From: Paracoccaceae bacterium
GTDB taxonomy: Bacteria > Pseudomonadota > Alphaproteobacteria > Rhodobacterales > Rhodobacteraceae
Reading direction: 5' to 3'
DNA length: 64,000 nt
NCBI GenBank assembly: GCA_902635985.1
Contig: CACPPZ010000003.1
Location: 19,614 to 83,613, forward strand
Position numbers and translations under genes: made by a program. Each line of letters starts with the position of its first letter. Within the stretch, counting starts at the first letter, position 1. The notes beneath the pieces are model-generated. The model searched no databases and was not told where the DNA came from. It worked only from the letters and a program-made list of their open reading frames with translations. Positions 36,367 through 43,373 of the stretch are shown here, piece by piece.

Positions 36367-36478
36367 CTTTCCGCCGAAAGAGCTACCTTTAGTAAGAGCC
36401 ACTTCAAGGGAAGCGACCAGCTTGGGATGAAGTGCAGATCTTTGGGTGGGGAGTGGAAAATGTTGGTCCTACCCAAAG
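36367..36478. other. Structured intergenic region with three consecutive hairpins
   Basis: The 146-base gap between two convergent genes holds three stems in a row. First, CTTTC/GAAAG at 36367-36380. Second, CACTTCA/TGAAGTG at 36400-36434 enclosing a symmetric internal loop and AAGC/GCTT with a 5-base loop. Third, a stem of about 12 bp at 36440-36478 built from CTTTGGGT/ACCCAAAG plus GG/CC pairs. No T-run follows on either strand, so this is not a standard terminator. It may be a small RNA or a structured 3' UTR. Confidence 0.4.
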
Positions 36479-36487
36479 AAACAAGGT

Positions 36488-36886
36488 TTAGTTTAAATCG
36501 CTATTAGACAGTTCGTCAATTATGGGGCACTCGGGTCGTTCGTTCCCTTTGCAGCAACTAACTAGGTGTGAAAGTTGTGTACGTAAGTTTTCTAGTTCAT
36601 TTAATTTAAAATCGATTTCTGCAATTTTAATAAGAGTAAGATTTCGCACTTCTTTGCTACTACGATTTTGATTTTCATATAATGAGAGAAGTTCTTTGCA
36701 CTCTTTGATGCTAAAATTAAAACGTCGCGCTTTTCCGATGAATTGTAATTTAGCCAATTCAGCGTCAGTGTATTGGCGGTAATTAGTAGCTTTATTTTTC
36801 ATAGGCTTAATTAAATTTATTTCATCGTAATATCTAACTGTTTTTACGGTGAGCCCAGATTTTTTAGCAGCCTCTCCAATATTCAT
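36488..36886 (-). CDS. MerR-family regulator, CueR-like (monovalent copper sensor type)
   Basis: DNA-binding activator of 132 residues: N-terminal winged helix (MNIGEAAKKSGLTVKTVRYYDE), a dimer helix and a C-terminal metal loop CCKGNERPECP. C112 and C120 sit exactly where E. coli CueR has its Cu(I)-binding Cys pair, and the PECPII ending is the CueR form. The absence of a Ser at position 77 cannot be judged without alignment. It is divergent from the DUF4396 gene across a promoter of MerR geometry, so that gene is its likely target. Confidence 0.88.
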   Translation of the reverse strand: MNIGEAAKKSGLTVKTVRYYDEINLIKPMKNKATNYRQYTDAELAKLQFIGKARRFNFSIKECKELLSLYENQNRSSKEVRNLTLIKIAEIDFKLNELENLRTQLSHLVSCCKGNERPECPIIDELSNSDLN

Positions 36887-36900
36887 ATTTTGCCCTTTAC

Positions 36901-36931
36901 TTTACCCTTACTGGAAGGTTTATCACATAAT
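36901..36931 (+). promoter_or_regulatory. MerR/CueR-type promoter with dyad operator
   Basis: TTTACC (36901-36906) and CATAAT (36926-36931) are separated by 19 bases, the long spacer of MerR-activated promoters. A partial dyad CCTTACTGGAAGG (36906-36918) fills the spacer, as expected for CueR binding. It is oriented toward the DUF4396 gene. Confidence 0.65.
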
Positions 36932-36945
36932 CTAAGGAGCGTAAA

Positions 36946-37392
36946 TTGGTTGAAATCAGCAATATAACTGGAATAAATTGGCGTTGTAAGCATACATGGC
37001 GACGATCATCCTATAATACGATGTGGTGCTTGATTGGCTGCTCCATAGGTGATTTTGGGACAATTGCATTTTTTCAATTTTCGGGAATTGAATGGCCAGT
37101 GATGGCGATTATGACCCTCGCGATAATAAATGGCTTGATTACCTCAATAATATTAGAGACGGTCATTTTATGGAGGCAAATGGAACTAAGTAATGCCTTC
37201 AAAACTGCAATTGGTATGTCACTAATTTCAATGATAGCGATGGAAGCTGCCATGAATATAACAGACGTAATCTTAACCGGTGGTGCTACTCTTACTTGGT
37301 GGGTAATACCCTTTATGCTTGCAGCAGGATTTTTAACGCCTCTCCCATATAATTATTGGAGATTAAAAGTGTTAGGTAAGGCGTGCCACTAA
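36946..37392 (+). CDS. DUF4396 integral membrane protein
   Basis: Four-helix-type membrane protein of 148 residues. The N-terminus carries possible metal ligands (RCKHTW, TMWCLIGCSIGD), followed by hydrophobic segments and the PFMLAAGFLTPLPYNYWRLK end typical of DUF4396. TTG is the start, with AAGGAG 5 bases upstream. Divergence from a CueR-like gene suggests copper-responsive expression and a role in copper handling. The biochemical activity is unknown. Confidence 0.75.
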   Translation: MVEISNITGINWRCKHTWRRSSYNTMWCLIGCSIGDFGTIAFFQFSGIEWPVMAIMTLAIINGLITSIILETVILWRQMELSNAFKTAIGMSLISMIAMEAAMNITDVILTGGATLTWWVIPFMLAAGFLTPLPYNYWRLKVLGKACH

Positions 37393-37493
37393 CTTTTGTT
37401 TGAGCATGTTTAAAATTAAATTTCCTATTACACGGCTTGTGTCGACGAACCACAAGTTGTAAGCAATGCGCGAAGTTTAAAATGGAGAGCTGA

Positions 37494-38477
37494 ATGTCGA
37501 AACTAGTTACCATTTTTGGTGGATCTGGTTTTGTTGGTCGTTATGTAGCACAACGAATGGCTAAGCAAGGTTGGCGTGTAAGAGTTGCAGTTAGGCGTCC
37601 CAACGAGGCGCTGTTTGTTAGGCAATACGGTGCTGTTGGCCAAGTTGAGCCTGTACTTTGTAATATCAGAGATGATGCCTCTGTTATAAAAGTAATTATT
37701 GGTGCTAATGCAGTTGTGAACTGCGTTGGAATATTATCGGAAATTGGTAAAAATACGTTTAAAGATGTTCAAGCATTAGGTGCAGAGCGTGTCGCCAAAA
37801 TTTCATCAGAGAACGGGGTGGCAAACTTTGTTCAGATATCAGCAATTGGATCCAATGAAGCTTCGTCAAGTAATTATGCAAGAACAAAAGCATTGGGAGA
37901 AGCTTCGGTACTGAAGTATTTTCCGGATGCAACAATTCTAAGACCTTCAATTATATTTGGACCAGAAGATCAATTTTTTAACCGATTTGCACAAATGGCA
38001 ACTTTATCCCCATTTTTACCTTTAGTGGGGGCTCATACTAAGTTCCAACCAGTTTATGTTGGGGATGTAGCGTTTGCAGCTGAAAAGGCACTTTCAGATC
38101 GTTCTGTTTCTGGGATTTATGAATTAGGTGGACCAAAAATTGAGACTTTTTCTGAATTAATGAAGCGCATGCTAGGCGTCATCCAAAGAAGGCGCTTAAT
38201 GTTGAAGGTGCCATTTTTTGTGGCAGGTGTTATGGGGAAATCTCTAGACTTACTTAAAGCTATCACTTTTGGTCTATTCCCAAATAACATATTAACGCAA
38301 GATCAGGTAAAAAATCTCCAAAGGGATAATATTGTATCAACAGACGCAAACGACTTATCAGATTTAGAAATTCGGCCGACTGCTATGGAAACTGTCTTGC
38401 CCGAGTATCTTTGGAGATATCGTGTCTCTGGCCAGTATGCGTCGATAAAAGATTCAGCGAAAGGGCTGAAAAATTAA
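37494..38477 (+). CDS. NDUFA9-like atypical SDR (complex I-associated NAD-binding protein)
   Basis: Extended/atypical SDR of 327 residues with GGSGFVGRYVAQ at the N-terminus (9-20). YARTKALGE holds the YxxxK region and FGPEDQFFNRFA follows. Homologues in alphaproteobacteria resemble the NDUFA9 subunit of complex I and are thought to have a structural or quinone-biosynthesis-linked role. A GGAGAG site precedes the ATG. It sits as a housekeeping gene between the copper genes and asd. Confidence 0.85.
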   Translation: MSKLVTIFGGSGFVGRYVAQRMAKQGWRVRVAVRRPNEALFVRQYGAVGQVEPVLCNIRDDASVIKVIIGANAVVNCVGILSEIGKNTFKDVQALGAERVAKISSENGVANFVQISAIGSNEASSSNYARTKALGEASVLKYFPDATILRPSIIFGPEDQFFNRFAQMATLSPFLPLVGAHTKFQPVYVGDVAFAAEKALSDRSVSGIYELGGPKIETFSELMKRMLGVIQRRRLMLKVPFFVAGVMGKSLDLLKAITFGLFPNNILTQDQVKNLQRDNIVSTDANDLSDLEIRPTAMETVLPEYLWRYRVSGQYASIKDSAKGLKN

Positions 38478-38513
38478 TTTTTAAATTTTTAGTTAAGCTT
38501 AGGGAAATTTGGT

Positions 38514-39539
38514 ATGGGTTACAGAGTTGTCGTCGTTGGTGCCACTGGTAACGTTGGGCGCGAGATGTTGAGCATCCTTTATGAACGCCAATTTCAAGTG
38601 GATGAAATCGCCGTTTTGGCGAGCCGCAGGTCATTGGGCACTGAAGTAAGCTTTGGCGATAATACTCTAGTCACAAAAGATTTAGAAACTTTCGATTTCT
38701 CAGGTTGGGACCTTGCTTTATTTGCAATTGGGTCAGACGGAACCAAAAAGCATGCCCCAAGGGCTGCATCAGCTGGCTGCGTTGTTATTGATAACAGTTC
38801 GCTGTATCGATATGACCCTGATGTTCCGCTTATTGTTCCAGAGGTGAACAGTCATGCCATTCATGACTATGCCAAGAAAAATATAATAGCTAACCCTAAT
38901 TGCTCCACTGCGCAGATGGTTGTGGCTCTAAAACCTTTGCATGATAGAGCGGGAATAAAAAGAGTTGTAGTAAGTACGTATCAATCGGTTTCTGGTGCGG
39001 GGAAAAGTGGAATGGATGAGCTCTGGGAGCAAACGAAAGCGATATATAATCCCGTCAAAGATGTCTCCCCGGAAGCGTTCACTAAACAAATCGCATTTAA
39101 CGTAATTCCTCATATTGATAGTTTCATGGAAGACGGTACCACCAGAGAAGAGTGGAAAATGGTTGCGGAAACCAAAAAAATTATCGATCCAAAAATAAAA
39201 GTGTCTGCGACATGTGTGCGAGTGCCGGTGTTCGTTGGCCATAGTGAGGCAGTAAATTTAGAGTTTGAAGAGTTTCTGGACGAGGACGAGGCTAGAAATA
39301 TACTCCGTGAAGCACCGGGTATCATGGTCGTAGATAAACGTGAAAATGGTGGATACACCACACCTGTTGAATGTGTAGGGGACTTTGCCACATTTATTAG
39401 TAGAATACGTCAGGATAGTACAATTGAGAATGGGCTCAATTTATGGTGTGTATCTGATAATCTAAGAAAGGGCGCCGCCCTCAACGCGGTTCAAATTGCA
39501 GAAGTCTTGGCTCAGCGCTGTCTTAAAAAAGGTGATTGA
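38514..39539 (+). CDS. asd: Aspartate-semialdehyde dehydrogenase
   Basis: NADPH-dependent reduction of aspartyl phosphate to aspartate semialdehyde in Lys, Thr and Met synthesis. The 341-residue protein has GATGNVGREM (9-18), the catalytic Cys in NPNCSTAQM (near 130), SVSGAGKSGMDEL and the catalytic His in RVPVFVGHSEAV. Length and motifs fit the bacterial Asd of the Gram-positive/alphaproteobacterial subtype. The following 174 bases before the aminopeptidase show no coding sequence. Confidence 0.95.
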   Translation: MGYRVVVVGATGNVGREMLSILYERQFQVDEIAVLASRRSLGTEVSFGDNTLVTKDLETFDFSGWDLALFAIGSDGTKKHAPRAASAGCVVIDNSSLYRYDPDVPLIVPEVNSHAIHDYAKKNIIANPNCSTAQMVVALKPLHDRAGIKRVVVSTYQSVSGAGKSGMDELWEQTKAIYNPVKDVSPEAFTKQIAFNVIPHIDSFMEDGTTREEWKMVAETKKIIDPKIKVSATCVRVPVFVGHSEAVNLEFEEFLDEDEARNILREAPGIMVVDKRENGGYTTPVECVGDFATFISRIRQDSTIENGLNLWCVSDNLRKGAALNAVQIAEVLAQRCLKKGD

Positions 39540-39713
39540 TTGAAATCTGGCCCATTTTTGAACAGACGTGTGCTCATAAATTTAAGCAGATTTCTACAGC
39601 TTCCGTTTGCATTAATTAATTGGCAATAAGCCAAACAAGTCTGGGCCTATTTTTCTTGTTACAATAATGTTAAGTCGGACCTTTATGTTAAATAGATTGA
39701 TACGGGGTGGAAT

Positions 39714-41099
39714 ATGAAGTTTGGGTTTGCTGAGAATTCCGATAATGCAATAGATACATATATTTGCACCCCAGAGATTTTTGAAGACTTAATGGTTGAG
39801 CTGGGGGATGAGGTAAAAGATTGGTGTAAGCTCCATTTCTTCTCGGGTAAATTGGCGCAAGCATTAATTTGCCCGTTAAAAAATAAGAAGCCAGTTGCGC
39901 TTCTTGGTTGTGGCTCTAGTGATAATAGAAATTCAGGAAGGTTTTTTCTTGCAGCCGCCGCTAAAAAGCTTCCCGAAGGGTGTTATAAGATAGTAAGTGA
40001 TATTCCTCTAGAGAACCCCAAACTTGAGGTTTTAGGCTGGCTTATGTCTCAGTATAATTTTACAAATTATAAGAGCAGTTCAGAGGTTGGTGGCGTAAAA
40101 CTTTTAAGGCCAATTGATGTAGATACCACCTGGATAGAGGCGGTTTTAGCTGGTGAGGTTTTGGCACGTGACCTAATAAACACCCCTGCTAACCATTTGG
40201 GACCGTTAGAACTTGAAAAATCAGCTAGAGAATTGGCTGATGAATTCAACGCTAAAGTTGAAGTCGTCTCCGGTGATGACTTGATTGAAAAGAATTTTCC
40301 AATGATACATGCTGTAGGCGCTGCATCAGAAAACACACCAAAACTTATAGATTTAAAAATTGGCATTAGTGGTCCTAAACTTACTTTGGTGGGTAAAGGA
40401 GTATGCTTTGATACGGGTGGCCTGAATATTAAGCCAGGAAATTCTATGGGCCTTATGAAAAAGGATATGGGTGGTGCTGCAAATGTATTGGCATTAGCAA
40501 GAGCAATTATGGGCCTAGATATAAATCTTCAGCTTCGTGTCTTAATTCCGGCAGTTGAAAATTCTATCGCAGGAACCGCGTTTCGGCCTGGTGACATACT
40601 AAACTCCAGGAAAGGAGTGAGTGTCGAAATTAACAATACAGATGCAGAGGGCAGACTAATTTTGGCAGATGCGCTGAGTTATGCATCAGAGGATGACCCT
40701 CATCTAATAATATCAATGGCAACTTTAACTGGTGCTGCCAGAATTGCATTGGGTGCTGATCTTGCACCTTTCTACGCAGGCCTCGATAGTGACGCTACTG
40801 CGATATCTGAAGCTTCGATAGCGGCGATGGACCCCGTGTGGCGAATGCCTTTTTGGGATCCGTACGATAAGCTCATTGAACCTCAAATTGCCGATCTTGA
40901 TAATGCTCCAGCTGGAGGATTTGCCGGATCAATTACCGCGGCACTTTTTTTGAGGAGATTTGTAAAGAATCCGGAAAAATATATTCACTTTGATATATAT
41001 TCTTGGCAACAGAATTCGAGTGTATTAGGTCCCAAAGGTGGGCTCACCCAAGGTCCTCGTGCTATTTTATTGGCGCTTGACAAGTTGCTTTCAATGTAA
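39714..41099 (+). CDS. M17 leucyl aminopeptidase family protein
   Basis: Cytosolic two-metal aminopeptidase of 461 residues. The M17 active site is complete: GKGVCFDTGGLNIKP, KKDMGGAANVLALA and the signature NTDAEGRLILADAL. A C-terminal GGFAGSITAALFL is also present. It is shorter than E. coli PepA (503), with a reduced N-terminal domain, like the alphaproteobacterial second M17 paralogue (PepB-like). GGGGTGG is the ribosome site. Confidence 0.92.
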   Translation: MKFGFAENSDNAIDTYICTPEIFEDLMVELGDEVKDWCKLHFFSGKLAQALICPLKNKKPVALLGCGSSDNRNSGRFFLAAAAKKLPEGCYKIVSDIPLENPKLEVLGWLMSQYNFTNYKSSSEVGGVKLLRPIDVDTTWIEAVLAGEVLARDLINTPANHLGPLELEKSARELADEFNAKVEVVSGDDLIEKNFPMIHAVGAASENTPKLIDLKIGISGPKLTLVGKGVCFDTGGLNIKPGNSMGLMKKDMGGAANVLALARAIMGLDINLQLRVLIPAVENSIAGTAFRPGDILNSRKGVSVEINNTDAEGRLILADALSYASEDDPHLIISMATLTGAARIALGADLAPFYAGLDSDATAISEASIAAMDPVWRMPFWDPYDKLIEPQIADLDNAPAGGFAGSITAALFLRRFVKNPEKYIHFDIYSWQQNSSVLGPKGGLTQGPRAILLALDKLLSM

Positions 41100-41220
41100 A
41101 TTTTTAATCACTTTTTTCTAAATATAAATTGATTTGGCGTACCGTTTTATATTTTAGTAATATTACAGAAAAATATAGTGTGTAACTAAGTGACGTAGAA
41201 GTCAGATAAAGGAATATTCA

Positions 41221-42174
41221 GTGCCAGATTCTTTCTTTAAACCTGTATCCGGATTTGATCTGCCAAGGTTCGCCGGAGTGCCAACATTTATGCGATTACC
41301 AAATGTACCAGTTGACCACTCGCGTTTTGATGATGTTGATATCGGTTTAATAGGGGTGCCTTGGGATAGTGGAACGACTAATAGACCCGGTCCGCGTCAT
41401 GGCCCAAGACAAGTGAGAGATGCGTCAACTATGATTAGAGCGCAGCATCCAGTTTTTGGAACACGTCCGTTTGAAATAAAAAATATTGCAGATTTAGGAG
41501 ATGTTGGGCCTAATCCTGCGGATATCCACGACTCAATGGACCGAATTACCAAATTCTATGACACAGTCATGGCTGCTGGTATAAAGCCACTGACCGTAGG
41601 TGGTGACCATCTTGTATCTTTACCTGTTTTACGTGCAGTAGCAAAAAAAGGGCCTATTGGGATGGTTCATTTTGACAGTCATACAGATTTATTTAATAGC
41701 TATTTTAATGGCACGAAATATACTCATGGTACACCCTTTAGACGAGCAGTAGAGGAAAATTTGCTTGATCCAAAACGCGTCGTGCAAATTGGAATACGTG
41801 GCACTCAGTATGATAGCGAGGATGTAGATTTTGCCATGTCAGTAGGGATACGTATTATTCGCATTGAAGAATTTTTTAAAAGAGATTTATCAGAGCTTAT
41901 GCAAGAAGTTAGAGAAATTGTGGGTGATCAGGAAACTTATGTTTCATATGATATTGATTTCGTTGATCCTACATTTGCACCTGGCACTGGTACGCCTGAA
42001 GTGGGTGGCCCAAATAGTTTTCAAGCTTTGCAGGTTGTTAGAGAGCTCAAAGGTCTGAATATTGTTGGTTCAGATATGGTAGAAGTAAGTCCACCTTTTG
42101 ATGCAACTGGTAATACTGCATTTTTGGGAGCTTCGATAATGTTTGAGCTACTTTGTCAAATGGTAAATAACTGA
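41221..42174 (+). CDS. Ureohydrolase (agmatinase/guanidinobutyrase type)
   Basis: Binuclear Mn enzyme releasing urea from a guanidino compound. Metal ligands are visible in VGGDHLVSLP, VHFDSHTD and YVSYDIDFVDPTFAPGTGTPE, with 317 residues. The N-terminal PRFAGVPTFMRLP resembles guanidinobutyrase/guanidinopropionase (GbuA/GpuA) more than classic agmatinase. GTG is the start, with AAGGAA about 6 bases upstream. The AruI-like decarboxylase at 12917 would supply 4-guanidinobutyrate via an aldehyde, but the two genes are far apart. Confidence 0.85.
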   Translation: MPDSFFKPVSGFDLPRFAGVPTFMRLPNVPVDHSRFDDVDIGLIGVPWDSGTTNRPGPRHGPRQVRDASTMIRAQHPVFGTRPFEIKNIADLGDVGPNPADIHDSMDRITKFYDTVMAAGIKPLTVGGDHLVSLPVLRAVAKKGPIGMVHFDSHTDLFNSYFNGTKYTHGTPFRRAVEENLLDPKRVVQIGIRGTQYDSEDVDFAMSVGIRIIRIEEFFKRDLSELMQEVREIVGDQETYVSYDIDFVDPTFAPGTGTPEVGGPNSFQALQVVRELKGLNIVGSDMVEVSPPFDATGNTAFLGASIMFELLCQMVNN

Positions 42175-42250
42175 ACAAGATACAATATTTTAAAACAACG
42201 AATATGAGCTTGACGTATTCATTTAAAACTCTTACTCCAAGCGCGTTAAT

Positions 42251-42327
42251 GGCGGAGTAGCTCAGGTGGTTAGAGCAGCGGAATCATAATCCGCGTGTCG
42301 GGGGTTCAAGTCCCTCCTCCGCTACCA
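42251..42327 (+). tRNA. tRNA-Met (CAT, elongator type)
   Basis: A 77-base cloverleaf with encoded CCA. Acceptor GGCGGAG pairs with CTCCGCT with one G-U at the end. The D-loop contains AGGTGGT, anticodon stem GCGGA/TCCGC holds a 7-base loop ATCATAA (anticodon CAT), and T-arm GGGGG/TCCCT contains TTCAAGT. The acceptor end is not the mispaired C1-A72 form of initiator tRNA, so it is the elongator. It is the probable attachment site of the island to its right. Confidence 0.95.
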
Positions 42328-42368
42328 AAAATCCTTGTAAATCAGTTATTTAATATAGAATTTGCTTT

Positions 42369-42407
42369 GTGTCTGTTTTGGCTCAATACTTAGACACAGT
42401 TAGACAC
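42369..42407. repeat. Tandem TTAGACAC repeats with inverted half-site, upstream of integrase remnant
   Basis: TTAGACAC occurs at 42390-42397 and 42400-42407, exactly 10 bases apart, and GTGTCT occurs in inverted orientation at 42369-42374. They lie between the tRNA and the integrase remnant, where phage integrases have arm-type binding sites. The function is inferred from position only. Confidence 0.45.
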
Positions 42408-42428
42408 TTTTTCTAAGGTATTGATTCA

Positions 42429-42698
42429 TTGGTCGAATCTGTAAATGCGAAGAAAACGATTAAGCAAATCCGTCGTGGTTTGAGCACATATAGTATGGGT
42501 AGATCACCTTTTTGGCATGCTCGAATTTATGATCCTGTAAAGAAAAAGTATGTTGTTCTTAGCACGAAAGAGACAAACAGGATTGAAGCGATAGAAGTCG
42601 CAGAAGAGATCTTTGAGACCTACAAATCCAAACAGAACTCATCACACGCGACGAGCAAGGATCGCTCGTTTGAGTATTACGCAAAGCTTCTTGCTTAG
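42429..42698 (+). pseudogene. Truncated phage-type tyrosine integrase (N-terminal fragment)
   Basis: An 89-residue reading frame from a TTG, with IRRGLSTYSMGRSPFWHARI and KKKYVVLSTKETNRIEAIE. This is the arm-binding/SAM-like N-terminal part of tRNA-associated integrases. It stops just after YYAKLLA, before any catalytic domain (no Arg-His-Arg-Tyr region), and the restriction gene starts 11 bases later. Full relatives are about 350-400 residues. It is therefore a remnant from the event that placed the island at tRNA-Met. Confidence 0.7.
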
Positions 42699-42708
42699 GG
42701 GGAATGAG

Positions 42709-43341
42709 TTGAGACTAGTAAATTATTACTCGCACCTAAATGGATATGAGTGGCTACAGTATCATAAACCCCATTTATGGACGGAGCTTATCGAGGCAAT
42801 AGCTGCCATAGATGCAAATGCAATGCGTACTAAAGTCTCCAAAGAAAAAACAATGCAGGGAAAATTACTTTTGTCACCTAATAGTTTGAACGAAGCATTT
42901 AAAGAAGAGCTGATTTCAATCAGAGGATGGGAAAAGCCAGTGTCTAAATCTTACTTCATAACTGACAACGCAGACCTAACAAAGCGTATGATACGTGAAG
43001 GAATGAACATTGATCAACAGCGTGAGTTGCTAGAATTAAACGATAAGCCAACTAACCAAAATTACAGATCGAAAAATGAAGCAGACTTTGAAAAAGAACG
43101 TGTATCGATTGAAGTACAGCTTGGTAAATATGCGTTTGTTCAATACGATATTTTTGTGAAGCACGCGGCAAACTACATGCATGATCGTATCGATTTAGGA
43201 ATACAAATTGTACCGATGAAAGAAATGGAAATGAAAATGTCGTCGGGACCATCTAATTATGAACGCAATTTGAATGAGTTACTCCGACAGGGGCGGATAT
43301 TTCCGCCTGTACCGATCATACTTGTTGGAATTGCACCTTAG
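42709..43341 (+). CDS. Type II restriction endonuclease, BstYI/BglII family
   Basis: PD-(D/E)xK-like endonuclease of the BglII family, 210 residues from the TTG at 42709 (BstYI about 203, BglII 223). I prefer this start over a longer reading from 42613, which overlaps the integrase remnant; a GGGGGAATGAG stretch precedes the TTG. YSHLNGYEWLQYHKPHLW, SKEKTMQGKLLLSP and the end VPIILVGIAP match BstYI as I remember it. The catalytic triad D126, E135, Q137 (DFEKERVSIEVQ) has the D-x8-E-x-Q spacing of BglII. BstYI cuts R^GATCY and BglII A^GATCT, so a GATC-core site is likely. It is convergent with the methyltransferase, 32 bases apart. Confidence 0.85.
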   Translation: MRLVNYYSHLNGYEWLQYHKPHLWTELIEAIAAIDANAMRTKVSKEKTMQGKLLLSPNSLNEAFKEELISIRGWEKPVSKSYFITDNADLTKRMIREGMNIDQQRELLELNDKPTNQNYRSKNEADFEKERVSIEVQLGKYAFVQYDIFVKHAANYMHDRIDLGIQIVPMKEMEMKMSSGPSNYERNLNELLRQGRIFPPVPIILVGIAP

Positions 43342-43373
43342 TGCGAAAAAATGATTGTGAAATCGGGATAGAG

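Noticed and set aside
36441-36466. GTGGGG/GTGGAAA pattern resembling an MraZ binding box
   Set aside because: It lies within a hairpin between convergent genes, with no dcw cluster nearby; taken as coincidence.
42613-42708. Extension of the restriction endonuclease upstream to 42613
   Set aside because: It overlaps the integrase remnant in another frame, and the extra residues do not match the BstYI/BglII family; the TTG at 42709 gives the family length.
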